Shown: positions 42,583-51,726, counted from the stretch's first letter. The stretch: 64,000 nucleotides of DNA from Blastopirellula marina (GCF_002967765.1 NZ_PUHY01000006.1:62001-126000); one strand, 5' to 3'. Notes: generated from the letters alone by a model not told the origin. Made by a program: numbers and translations.

Positions 42583-42840
42583 CTTGGCGATTGGCGGACA
42601 TCCTTATGGGCAGTTCACTCAACCTACCCCCTTACCGACGAACTACGTGCGTTCATCGACGAGAACTGTGGCGACGGAACGCTTGACGCCTCGCCTAGCG
42701 ATTTCGTCAATGACATTCCCCGGCAATGCAAAGCCCGACTTGAGCTCACACGTCGCGGAATGACCGACCTGGAAGGAATCATTGACTTTAGCCGCGTCAG
42801 TTTGGCAAACTTCCAACAGACAGATGCATCGACGCGTTGA
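42583..42840 (+). pseudogene. Possible gene relic without start codon
   Basis: An open stretch of 85 codons between a TAG (42580-42582) and a TGA (42838-42840) reads like real protein, e.g. LTDELRAFIDENCGDGTLDA and MTDLEGIIDFSRVSLANFQ, yet has no usable start codon before an internal ATG. It is in the same frame as the AsmA-like gene, from which it is separated by several stops. It may be a decayed gene end. The 414-base gap (42532-42945) holds nothing else I can identify. Confidence 0.35.
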
Positions 42841-42945
42841 ATGCCGGCGTAGATCGATTCCGAGCCAACCCGGATCTAATCTGCCTCGAGAAATCACGAC
42901 AGGGCAGGCGAACGTAAGCCTCGCACTGCCCGTCGATTCTAGCCC

Positions 42946-45900
42946 CTACGTTGCATCGGCCAGATTGCTGGTGTCTTTTGGATCTGGTAGATCGGTCTTG
43001 ATAACCACTTCTTCGATGTCGTTTTCGTCAACCACCGATAGCTTTGACAACTGGAAGCGGAGGGCCACCAGGCCGAGGCCGACCCAGTTGGCGGCGACGA
43101 AGCCCATGACCATGATTTCGCTCCCCTTCCCACCACTTCCATAGGAATGCAAGCCGACGGCGTCGCCACCTTTGAACAGAGGCAACAGGAAATTCACGCC
43201 GTACCAGCTTCCAACGATCGCCGAGAACCCGATGATCGTGCCGACAACTAAGCCAAAGTTGTTGAACCAACCGGCGAAGCGAGCATGGAGGATGGCAACG
43301 TAAATCAAAAGGGTCACCAATGCCCAGACTTCTTTCGGATCCCAGCCCCAGAAGCGTCCCCAAGAGACATCCGCCCAGATCCCCCCCAAGATTGTTCCGG
43401 TTGCCAGAAGCAGAACGGCAACTTGGATTGCGCGGTAACAGTGCTGTCCCAGCGTGAAGCATTCTTCGGGCGGACGATAACTCATCTGCGGACCATGAGC
43501 ATGCTTCGGTGCCAGCCCTTCATTCAAGGTGCTCGCGACAACGGGTGCGCGATACTTACCGAACATGTAGTAGCCCAAAGCAAGCCAACCCAAGCCCCAA
43601 GCCAAGATACCTGCCCCGTAACTGGCCACAATTGTCAACACGTGAATCGTGAGCCAAACGTTCGATCTGAGCACCGGTTGAAGGGGTGAGAACTCGGTGT
43701 TCAACACGCGAGACGAACCGGTATCGACGATCGGCGCGATCGAAGCCACACACAGTAAGAACGTTCCGCAAGCGGCGGCTGCCAAACCATAGTAGTTACG
43801 ATCGTATGTCTTCTCGAAACGATCCTCCAGCTTCTTATCCACGGAGAACCAATCGTAGAGACAGAACAGCGGCATCAATACGGCCGAGATCACCAAACGA
43901 GGCAAGTACCACGCAGTGAGGATTGTCGTTCCAACCAAAATCACGCTGATGACCAGCCCTTGGATCATCGAGAAGACCGAGCCTCCGAAGTTGACCGAAT
44001 CGAAGTTGATGATCGGCCGGTTGCCGTCGTAGAAAGGAAGGCCAACTAACGCGTAACCAATGAACAGTGTCACGGGCAAACGCAGAACGGCCGAGACGGC
44101 ATTGAAGACCATCCACAACTTGGTCGATGAGAACATCTCCAGTTGAGCCGATGACAAATCGGAAGCCTCCCAAGTGCCCGGAATTGCCGTGGCTCGCCAA
44201 GCCGCCAAGCGACCGCGGTCGTAAATGGGCAACAGCAAAAACACGATCCCCAAAGCACAAACCACCCAAGGAACGAAGATCACCGTTTCGTACATGTTGG
44301 TCACCGGAGCCCAGCCAGTGACAACCACTCGCATGTAAAAACCGTAAGTCGACCAGACAATGCCAAACAGAAGAAAGGCAACACCTGTCCAAAACATCGG
44401 CTTTCGCATTACGGCAAACGCCAAGGCGAAACCCATCGTTGCAATGAACGTGAAGATCCAAGCATACATGAATGGATCCATCGTGTTGTATCGAACTTCG
44501 GTTGCGATTCGATAACTGTCCGCCGGTGGATATGCGGTATACGCGAGAATGCCAGAATCCTCTTCATCTGGCCCAAGCGTTTCTTCCAAAACGATCTTTC
44601 GTTCGCCGTTATTCGCGTCGCCGAGGTTTTGCAGATGAGCAGCAAGGGTCTGCATCGATTCCCGCAAACCAGGCCCTTTCACCGCCCCATCAGCCAGGAA
44701 TGTTTGGCGCACGCTCTCCCAATCATTACGAACGGCCTTGATCCACTTCATGTCGTACGGCCTCAGCAAGTTATCCGAACCGTATAACACGGTTGTCAGG
44801 CCAAGCCAAGGCTGCGAGAGATCGCTTGGATCGCGTGACTTGCTCAATGCATAAGGATTCAAAGCGGGAACAATCTGCAGGTGATTGCCAGCCCGATCCA
44901 TTCCCGTCGAAGCCGATGTCGCCCCAGCTTGAGCATTCTCGTACAGGGCCAACTGAATCTCTAAAGCGATGTGTTCCAACTGGCGAACGTGAACCAGCAT
45001 CGACTGAAACATCGGTTTGATATTGCTGTATTCGCGATCGGAGAGAGTCGTGCTGTTGTTGACTGTGTCGCGCTGTTCCTCCAGGACCTCTTCCATCGCT
45101 TTCGCATCTTCACGAAATTGCTGCACGAGCGGTTCAAACTCGGCTGTCGTCAGTGGGTCGCTTGGAAGCGTCGGTTCGGCCTCCGTGTCATCGAGTACAT
45201 CCCGAGCATTCAGTACCGAGTTGGCCGCCATCTCGCTCAATTCCTGATACGAACGCAGCAGGTTCGTAGCCCCAAGGCTCAACGGATGTTCACCAGCGAT
45301 TTGCTGAAGCGTTTGAAGCTGGCTGTAGAGCGGTCGTTCGGAACCGTCATCCAGAACCTTACTAGCTTCGAAGATTTGATGAAAGAATCTTTCACGAGAA
45401 CCAACTTGTGGGATGGGTGGCGTCGAAACAACTGGGTTACGTGGATCGAGCGAAACCTCGCGATAAACCCCATAGCGAAACACGAGTCCACGCCAGATGT
45501 GGGCGTCCATCGCATTCTCTTCCAACGACTTGCCGTCCGTTTGCTCCTTCTGTCGCTTGACCATCGCCGCGACATATTCACGTAGCTTGACCGACGTAGC
45601 GACTTCGTAAGGAGAAACGAAGTTAAGCTTCACGCTCTTGGGGCTATTGATGGGAAGCCCTAGTTCCTTACGGGCATCTTCACGGCCGAGATAAATGAAC
45701 GGAACACGCTCCCAAGCTTCCGGTCGCATCGTCCACTCAAAGATCAATTGATCAGGCGTGAACTTCCGTTCTTTCCCTTCAGGAAAGATCTCGAGCGCCT
45801 CCTTCATTTCGGGCTGCTTGAGTTCTTCCTCGGTGTAGTAGTCCACCAGGTTAAAGCGAGGCTTCGACTTATTGAACTCGGTGATCTTCTGCACCACCTG

Positions 45901-46080
45901 ACGAGCATAAGCGTCCATCGGCTTGACCCGTCCATGATGATAGACGGGGATTTCACGCCAGATGTCGGAAGGAAACTCTTCAGCGCGAACCGTAGTGCTG
46001 GCAGATAAGCATCCGCCCAATAGGATTACGGTAAACAGTGCCGCTCGCAGCATGCCGTTGTTCATATCGTTCTTCGCCAT
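42946..46080 (-). CDS. ccsA: Cytochrome c biogenesis protein CcsA with long N-terminal region
   Basis: A 1044-residue System II cytochrome c maturation protein. A signal sequence with a possible lipobox (LGGC, about residue 24) leads to a 540-residue periplasmic part (starting near EIPVYHHGRVKPMDAYARQV) that classical CcsA lacks. Then come membrane helices with RVVVTGWAPVTNMYETVIF and, near residue 930, the heme-handling WWD-type motif WGRFWGWDPKEVWAL with conserved His residues around. It delivers heme to apocytochromes together with ResB, whose stop codon overlaps this start (TAATG). The long N-terminal part is seen in related planctomycete and Bacteroidetes fusions; its function is unknown. 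Confidence 0.88.
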   Translation of the reverse strand: MAKNDMNNGMLRAALFTVILLGGCLSASTTVRAEEFPSDIWREIPVYHHGRVKPMDAYARQVVQKITEFNKSKPRFNLVDYYTEEELKQPEMKEALEIFPEGKERKFTPDQLIFEWTMRPEAWERVPFIYLGREDARKELGLPINSPKSVKLNFVSPYEVATSVKLREYVAAMVKRQKEQTDGKSLEENAMDAHIWRGLVFRYGVYREVSLDPRNPVVSTPPIPQVGSRERFFHQIFEASKVLDDGSERPLYSQLQTLQQIAGEHPLSLGATNLLRSYQELSEMAANSVLNARDVLDDTEAEPTLPSDPLTTAEFEPLVQQFREDAKAMEEVLEEQRDTVNNSTTLSDREYSNIKPMFQSMLVHVRQLEHIALEIQLALYENAQAGATSASTGMDRAGNHLQIVPALNPYALSKSRDPSDLSQPWLGLTTVLYGSDNLLRPYDMKWIKAVRNDWESVRQTFLADGAVKGPGLRESMQTLAAHLQNLGDANNGERKIVLEETLGPDEEDSGILAYTAYPPADSYRIATEVRYNTMDPFMYAWIFTFIATMGFALAFAVMRKPMFWTGVAFLLFGIVWSTYGFYMRVVVTGWAPVTNMYETVIFVPWVVCALGIVFLLLPIYDRGRLAAWRATAIPGTWEASDLSSAQLEMFSSTKLWMVFNAVSAVLRLPVTLFIGYALVGLPFYDGNRPIINFDSVNFGGSVFSMIQGLVISVILVGTTILTAWYLPRLVISAVLMPLFCLYDWFSVDKKLEDRFEKTYDRNYYGLAAAACGTFLLCVASIAPIVDTGSSRVLNTEFSPLQPVLRSNVWLTIHVLTIVASYGAGILAWGLGWLALGYYMFGKYRAPVVASTLNEGLAPKHAHGPQMSYRPPEECFTLGQHCYRAIQVAVLLLATGTILGGIWADVSWGRFWGWDPKEVWALVTLLIYVAILHARFAGWFNNFGLVVGTIIGFSAIVGSWYGVNFLLPLFKGGDAVGLHSYGSGGKGSEIMVMGFVAANWVGLGLVALRFQLSKLSVVDENDIEEVVIKTDLPDPKDTSNLADAT

Positions 46081-49000
46081 TATCGCGTAACCACTTCTGA
46101 CTGAATCTTGGCCGGATGTGCCTTAGCCCGGGCCTTAGGATCAGACGTTCGTTTCGTTTTGAAGAAATAGGCTCGCATGTAGAACATGCAAGCGATGCCC
46201 CCGATCACGAACAAACAGCCCCAATATCGCAGGGCCGTGCCTGGATCGTAATTGACCGAGAACACTGATTTATAAACTTCCGAATCATTGCTTCGTTCCG
46301 GGACGAACTCGCGGTACTCTGGCGTACCGGCCAAGTAAGGTCCGTCGAACGATTCCTGAAAAATCCGCAGATCGCGACCACCAGCTGGCTCAGTAAAGTC
46401 GTCCGGAGCGTTCATCGTGATCCAAACGTCACGCTTCAAGAGAGCTCGCTGCGTGAAGTAAACGTCGCCCGAGGCCAGGTCGACGGCGATTCCATCAAGT
46501 CCATCCATCAAATCGTTGTGGATCATCTGGGGATCTTTTGACTTGCCATCTAGGCTCAGCATTCGTATCGCGGTATTAATCTCTTGCTCTTTCGGAGCAT
46601 CTCCGCCGTAATACTTTGGGTCGTTCAGATGCTTGCGGGCCGTTGGATCAATTCCATTCGGCTTCACGTCGGTCCAATACAAGAGACCGCGATCGGAATC
46701 GACGGCAATTCCATTGGGCTGACCGTCCGACTTGTAGGTATACACAGGCGAGATAGAGGGCGAATCGAGAGTTGATTTCCCAATCATGTTGTTCAAATCG
46801 TCCGCGAAATAGAGCGTGCGATTCTTTCGATCGAGAGCCACTGCCGTCACACTGCCGGCACTTTCCAGCCACTTATTCTCGACGTCGCTGCCATCCAGCT
46901 TCAGACGCCCGATGGACTTCTCAGCAACATTCCCAAAATAAGCCCAACCACCTTCGGTGTCGACTGCCAAGCCGGATGGTGAGCGGTCGAACAGGCCGAT
47001 CACCTTCTTCTCACTGCCGTCGGCATTGGCCTGCATTAAGACGTCAGCCTCGCGTCCATTCAATCGATTCATTTGTTTCGCAATCCAGAACAGTTGCGAA
47101 CCGTCTTCACTGATCGTCAAGTTACGAGGTTCCGTCCCGGCAGACGCGATCAGTTGCTCAGCTGGCACCGTAGGATCGGCCAGGTCCGCGCTAAGAATCG
47201 CCTTTGAACGAGTGTTCGCATCGATCCAGATCAAATTCTGACCGTGGACCGCGACCGACGTAGCATTGATCTCGCCTAGAAAGTTCAAAGGTGAAATCGA
47301 TCCACCAGACAAACGCATCACGTAGCGATCTTTCAGGCGATCGAGATAATGCACGTCACTGGAATAGTGCGACGGCTGGGAGGTGCCTGGATCGAGCCGT
47401 CGTTCAAACTGTTGGAGGTAAATGCGAAAGCCAATCGGGTACGACTGAATCGGCATCGAAAGTTTAACCTGCCGATCGCCGACTTTGACGGTATGCAGCG
47501 TCGACCTTTCATCGAGCCCAACATCTGGCTCGTTCAAGTGCGCCCGCAGCCAAAACTCTTCCGTCGAATCATCGACAGTCAAGCGGACCTTCACCGCTGG
47601 CGTATTACCCATGGGGCCGGAAGAACCAAACGGTTTCTTTTCCGGCTGCGGTTTAGGACGCTCGGACGGCACGAACGACTGAACGTACATCATCAGCGTT
47701 GCGATCGGCATCTTGAATGCTTCGACCGCATCCACTTTGGTGGCGTTGCCTTTCAGTTCGCCGGAAGCGACTACTTTCTTGCGATTCCAATAGCGATAGA
47801 AGACTCGTTTAGCGGCAGGATCGTTCTCGTCAGCGGCGCCTTCGGCAACTCCCTGTATCAAGTCGATACGCGAACCACCTTCGCCCCGCATTAGCTCTGC
47901 GGCATCCTTCTCGCCGAAATCGTACCAATAGTGACCGAAGACATTAGAGTCATATGCCTGCATGTTCATTTGCGGCATGTTGGCCAGCAGGGTGAGTTCG
48001 TCAACCTTCTTGTCGCCATCCAATAACTCGATCACGACCGTCGGATTACGAGGTTCGGCACCTTCGTCTTCCGGGACTTCGACCCAGCTGAACTCCTGAC
48101 CACCGACCTGATCTAGTTGCGCGGTTGGGTAATACGCTTTGACTTGGTACTTCAAATTCGTGCCGGGTAGATTCTGGGGTTCTTTCTCGAGCTGTTCCTC
48201 GATTTGGATGACCGTTGTCTTGCCATCCGCAAAGAGAATCGCCTGACCTTTCGGGCCGATGGAACCTTCTTCAGGCACGCACTTTAGAAAGGCCTCGGTC
48301 GCAGCGCGGCTACCGGCCATGTAAAAGGTCATCGTGCCGCCACCAGAACGCTGGCTATCGCCGACACCGAATCGATACTTCGGCTGCTGGGGAGCATTGA
48401 ACACCGACAATCGAATCGGAACCCAACTTTCCTCACCATCTTGCATGCGACCATCGGCCATTCGCTGCTGCATCGACGGCATGCTCATCATCAACTGCAC
48501 GGTCGGTGTGTTTTCCCACCAGCGGCAATCCGCGTAATAATCCAACACCTCTAGCCGAATATTGTCTTGGTCGTACAGCACGTTGCCGGCGCGATTCCGT
48601 AGCGAGGCATAGAAGATGGGGGAGAACCACCGAGCCAATTCTGGTTCGGCGACCTTCCAGTTGGCGAAGCCCTCGCCGTAGGCTGACCAATTGAACATGC
48701 CAGGAGCAAAGTCGACGGCGTGTCGCTCAACCGTTTCCTTCGGCATACCGAGCGACATGGGTGGCTCACCTGCTTCATTATCAATTCGCAGATCGAAGTA
48801 ATAAGCGTTATCGAATGCCAGTTCCGAGGCATGGTTCTCCCAGACGTGAACTTGGGCATCGATACCCTTACTACGGCTGATCGCACCACTCAAGAGAAGC
48901 ATCAACAGACCGATGTGTGTAATCACGAAACCGGTTTGATGCCGCTTCCACGGGTAGCGAATCGCAGCGGCGCAAAAGATGTTCACACCCAAGAGAGCGT

Positions 49001-49211
49001 AAATCAGTCCGAACCACCACGATCGATAGACATAGAACTGAACCACATCGGTGTTGAATGTGGCTTCGACAAACGTCGCGAAGATCAGCGCAATGGCCAT
49101 CAAGCTGAGCAGCACCACGGCTAAACCGAGCGAGGCAGCGAATTGATAGATGTTCAGCAGCACCCGCACCAAAAGTGGCTGGTCGGGAGAGACAAGGTTG
49201 GGTCTTGCCAC
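46080..49211 (-). CDS. resB: ResB-type cytochrome c biogenesis protein with inserted beta-propeller
   Basis: A 1043-residue partner of CcsA. Three helices at the N-terminus (residues about 20-50, 63-85, 95-110) and one at the C-terminus (985-1005) follow ResB topology. The periplasmic region includes YPIGFRIYLQQFERRLDPGT (about 580-600) and, much later, RDVWITMNAPDDF, RIFQESFDGP and FSVNYDPGTALRYWG (918-990), which are normally close together in ResB. Between them, residues about 635-915 form repeats like those of YWTD/NHL beta-propellers (GLAVDTEGGWAYFGN, AVALDRKNRTLYFAD, GIAVDSDRGLLYWTD, GIAVDLASGDVYFTQ). ResB and CcsA are made in a coupled way (TAATG). Confidence 0.88.
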   Translation of the reverse strand: MARPNLVSPDQPLLVRVLLNIYQFAASLGLAVVLLSLMAIALIFATFVEATFNTDVVQFYVYRSWWFGLIYALLGVNIFCAAAIRYPWKRHQTGFVITHIGLLMLLLSGAISRSKGIDAQVHVWENHASELAFDNAYYFDLRIDNEAGEPPMSLGMPKETVERHAVDFAPGMFNWSAYGEGFANWKVAEPELARWFSPIFYASLRNRAGNVLYDQDNIRLEVLDYYADCRWWENTPTVQLMMSMPSMQQRMADGRMQDGEESWVPIRLSVFNAPQQPKYRFGVGDSQRSGGGTMTFYMAGSRAATEAFLKCVPEEGSIGPKGQAILFADGKTTVIQIEEQLEKEPQNLPGTNLKYQVKAYYPTAQLDQVGGQEFSWVEVPEDEGAEPRNPTVVIELLDGDKKVDELTLLANMPQMNMQAYDSNVFGHYWYDFGEKDAAELMRGEGGSRIDLIQGVAEGAADENDPAAKRVFYRYWNRKKVVASGELKGNATKVDAVEAFKMPIATLMMYVQSFVPSERPKPQPEKKPFGSSGPMGNTPAVKVRLTVDDSTEEFWLRAHLNEPDVGLDERSTLHTVKVGDRQVKLSMPIQSYPIGFRIYLQQFERRLDPGTSQPSHYSSDVHYLDRLKDRYVMRLSGGSISPLNFLGEINATSVAVHGQNLIWIDANTRSKAILSADLADPTVPAEQLIASAGTEPRNLTISEDGSQLFWIAKQMNRLNGREADVLMQANADGSEKKVIGLFDRSPSGLAVDTEGGWAYFGNVAEKSIGRLKLDGSDVENKWLESAGSVTAVALDRKNRTLYFADDLNNMIGKSTLDSPSISPVYTYKSDGQPNGIAVDSDRGLLYWTDVKPNGIDPTARKHLNDPKYYGGDAPKEQEINTAIRMLSLDGKSKDPQMIHNDLMDGLDGIAVDLASGDVYFTQRALLKRDVWITMNAPDDFTEPAGGRDLRIFQESFDGPYLAGTPEYREFVPERSNDSEVYKSVFSVNYDPGTALRYWGCLFVIGGIACMFYMRAYFFKTKRTSDPKARAKAHPAKIQSEVVTR

Positions 49212-49325
49212 GTTCTATTCCATGGGGTCAGGAAGCGCGGTAAGCGAGCATTTTGCCACGACCTTGCAAGCGAGGAAGGATCACCCCCTAGTTAGGGTTT
49301 AACCCTTCCGATAGCGTTTGCGGTC

Positions 49326-49511
49326 TCACGCAATCAGCCCGATACGTTTGGCAACGCTGGCGGCTTCAATTTGGTTGTCGTACTCTATCCGAAAACTGGG
49401 GAGCGGGGCCCAATCTTTGATAGTATCCCGTTCCCCCACGATAAGGTCCATTGCCAGTGAGGGAAACCGCCAGTCGGCCAGATGCAGTAACGACTTACGT
49501 CGAATTGACAG
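49326..49511 (-). CDS. Possible small protein or gene remnant
   Basis: On the minus strand an open stretch of 61 codons reads like coding sequence (RKSLLHLADWRFPSLAMDLI, then FRIEYDNQIEAASVAKRIGL). There is no ATG, GTG or TTG at its beginning: the first codon after the in-frame stop is CTG (49511). A perfect TATAAT (49541-49536) and a GAGG (49523-49520) precede it at roughly promoter and ribosome-site distances. The first ATG lies at about residue 24. It may be a small gene with a rare start, or the end of a decayed gene. Confidence 0.3.
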   Translation of the reverse strand: MSIRRKSLLHLADWRFPSLAMDLIVGERDTIKDWAPLPSFRIEYDNQIEAASVAKRIGLIA

Positions 49512-49670
49512 TCAAACTGCCTCGGCACTCTTTCTATTATAGCGCGACGCGTCTTATCGGATACCTACAGATCTGGAACCTACCGGCAGAAGCGAGAATT
49601 ATTGGTTCCGATTTTGCTGCCTCCAAGTGGCGCTGTGGCCTGGATTTTGTGGCGAAGTCGTCCTGAGACG

Positions 49671-49708
49671 AAAAAAGGCCACGTTCTTCTGTCGCGAAGA
49701 ACGTGGCC
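49671..49708 (-). terminator. Strong terminator after the HTH-transmembrane gene
   Basis: Perfect 13-base-pair stem GGCCACGTTCTTC (49677-49689) / GAAGAACGTGGCC (49696-49708) with a 6-base loop, followed on the minus strand by six T. It lies 30 bases beyond the stop codon. Confidence 0.94.
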
Positions 49709-49737
49709 TCATGATTCGTTGTCGATATGGATGCGGC

Positions 49738-51090
49738 TTAGCCTAACAGGCCTAAAACGCTCTCCATGATCGTGCTGCTAATCGAGAACGGCTCACTGAA
49801 ACTCCAAGTGTTCCACATGATGTCGGTCACCATCAAACCACAAAGCATCAGCATCAGGGCCGTGAAGCCCAACAGCCCCACTTGCAGGCCGGTGTAGGGA
49901 ACTTCAGCTGGGGCAGCAGCCGCTGGAGCGGCTTGGGCCATCGTGCCGGAACCGCTGGAAGCCATCATGTCGTCGGCTTCCAAACCTTCGCTTTCGCCCA
50001 GACCACCGAAATCGCCCCCTTCCAACGTCGAGCTTCCAAATAGCCCTGACTCGGAGGACATCGAATCGGAATCGAGCGCGATCACCTGCGAACCGCTGTC
50101 GTCGTCTTCCAATTCCCCTTCGACTGGGGTCAGCAGGAAGTCCCCTTCCGCGGCGGCGTCGGCGGAAGCTGGCTCGAAAAGTTCTTCATCATCGGACGCG
50201 GCAACTGGCTTTGCAGCAGCCGGTTCAGGCTCGTCTGACAGCAGATCCAAACCGCTATCGCCCGTCGAAAGCGAGAAACTATCATCGGACGAAGCCAATC
50301 CGATCTCACTCGATTCGCTGGAATCGGAGATCAGGTCGATTTCGCTGTCGTCGCTATTACTGGGAGGAACCGACTCCTCGGCCAAGCCTAGATCGCCTTC
50401 TGAAGCCAGTAGATCCATGCTACTGTCTTCATCGTCTTCGACATCGAGGGTCAGCTCACCGCTGCTGTCGTGGTCCATACCGATACCACTCGTACCAAGA
50501 TCCAACGATTCGTCCTCGAGGGCCAGGCTCAATCCGCTACCGGTTCCTTCTGGATCAAGTGGTTCGCCGCCGAGATTAATATCAGCATCGTCATCGGAAA
50601 GACTCAGTTCACCTTCGTCCGAGAGACTGAAATCGTCTTCGGCAGGCTTATCGATCGATGTTGCTTCGCCCAGATCGAGACTGCTCAAACTACCTTCATC
50701 ACTGCTGGAGAGACTATCGTCTAGACCAGCATCGCTATCAGGGAGGCTCAGCGAGATGTCGCTTGAGCTGTCTTCCGTGCTGCTGATGATGTTCGAACTG
50801 CCACCTTCGCCGCCTTCACCGGTGTCTTCGATCAGCAGGCTATCCATCGATCCGGAGGAACCTTCCTCAGAATCGGATGAACCGCTCAGCTCAAATTCCT
50901 GACTTTCGCTGTCGGCCAGGCCTTCTTCCACGAGAATTCCTTTGGCCTTTTCCAGTTCGTCATCCTTGAACTTCCAACTGGAACCATCACGGAACGCACG
51001 CAATTTGCCGCGTTCACGTAGATCTTGGATGGTGTCTTCAGAAACGCCCAATTTGGCGGCGAAATCAGAAAGCGGAATGTATTCGGCCAT
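49738..51090 (-). CDS. Membrane-anchored helix-turn-helix protein with acidic linker
   Basis: A 450-residue protein. Residues 1-60 form an excisionase/MerR-like helix-turn-helix (IPLSDFAAKLGVSEDTIQDL, then GKLRAFRDGSSWKFKDDEL), of the kind that binds DNA. Residues about 65-395 are low-complexity and dominated by Ser, Asp, Glu, Leu and Gly in short recurring units (SLSDEGELSLSDDD, SLDLGTSGIG, GDLGLAEES). Residues about 400-450 contain a membrane helix (VGLLGFTALMLMLCGLMVTDIMW). This implies a DNA-binding head tethered to the membrane by a long disordered linker. The ATG at 51090 was chosen over one 7 codons upstream. A terminator follows; the gene is monocistronic. Role unknown. Confidence 0.8.
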   Translation of the reverse strand: MAEYIPLSDFAAKLGVSEDTIQDLRERGKLRAFRDGSSWKFKDDELEKAKGILVEEGLADSESQEFELSGSSDSEEGSSGSMDSLLIEDTGEGGEGGSSNIISSTEDSSSDISLSLPDSDAGLDDSLSSSDEGSLSSLDLGEATSIDKPAEDDFSLSDEGELSLSDDDADINLGGEPLDPEGTGSGLSLALEDESLDLGTSGIGMDHDSSGELTLDVEDDEDSSMDLLASEGDLGLAEESVPPSNSDDSEIDLISDSSESSEIGLASSDDSFSLSTGDSGLDLLSDEPEPAAAKPVAASDDEELFEPASADAAAEGDFLLTPVEGELEDDDSGSQVIALDSDSMSSESGLFGSSTLEGGDFGGLGESEGLEADDMMASSGSGTMAQAAPAAAAPAEVPYTGLQVGLLGFTALMLMLCGLMVTDIMWNTWSFSEPFSISSTIMESVLGLLG

Positions 51091-51151
51091 GCTGGCTCCC
51101 GGTAATTCCAATCCTACTGGGAAGCCACAGACCGACGGCTTGCCAAGAGGA

Positions 51152-51484
51152 CTAGTTGAGCAGTTTGCGGATATCCTTCGGGTGTGGGTTCACACCGTTG
51201 AATTCCTCGATGAGTAAATCCCATTGTACTTTGCGTACGCTGCGAAGTGAAACTTTTCCGCTCGCCCCATCCACGTGATAAACCGCCAGAGCCCGAGACT
51301 CGGGGTCAACGATAATCACATGTTGGCCGCCATCTTCGGCCGTCGCCGTATGCACGATCAGCCCAGTGGTGTCCGGTAACGCAGAGTTACTCTGACCCAA
51401 TGCAGACGAGGAATTGCGGAAAAGCTCAACGCTAAGCGTGACGGCGACGATGATCACGACCGCCGAGAGAATCGACTTCCACAT
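51152..51484 (-). CDS. Small exported or membrane-anchored protein
   Basis: A 110-residue protein with an N-terminal hydrophobic segment (residues 4-22, SILSAVVIIVAVTLSVELF), then a small beta-rich domain (HVIIVDPESRALAVYHVDGASGKVSLRSVRKV). The segment IIVDPESRALAVYHVD is typical of small periplasmic or membrane-anchored planctomycete proteins whose function is unknown. It is 61 bases upstream of the HTH protein gene on the same strand, so the two could share a transcript. Confidence 0.65.
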   Translation of the reverse strand: MWKSILSAVVIIVAVTLSVELFRNSSSALGQSNSALPDTTGLIVHTATAEDGGQHVIIVDPESRALAVYHVDGASGKVSLRSVRKVQWDLLIEEFNGVNPHPKDIRKLLN

Positions 51485-51726
51485 AAATCACCCATTTTAC
51501 GCGATTTACGGAATCGTCCTCTAAGACCTATTCTAGAAGCCCAATTCCGAGATGCAACTATTTATCTCACGGTTGGTTAGGGAGAATACCGCAATCCACC
51601 ACCCATAAGTGGCTAAAACAGTGAATCAAGCGGGGATCTTCCCTGGGGTCGAGCAGTCTATCAGTGCATGCGATGCCGAGAAACATCGATTTCGGAGCTC
51701 ATCCCTGAGGATAGGGGAAGTCATGC

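Larger units (their letters stand above)
49212..49737. other. 526-base region between resB and the HTH gene
   Basis: It holds the terminator at 49671-49708, the possible small minus-strand open frame at 49326-49511, and a small AGGG/CCCT palindrome at 49294-49306. Plus-strand open frames here have no ribosome sites and unlikely composition. The right end of resB should have its promoter here on the minus strand; TATAAT at 49541-49536 could also serve resB. Confidence 0.4.

Noticed and set aside
49943-50902. A 319-codon plus-strand Ser-rich open frame
   Set aside because: It is the shadow of the Ser/Asp-rich coding region on the other strand and has no ribosome site.
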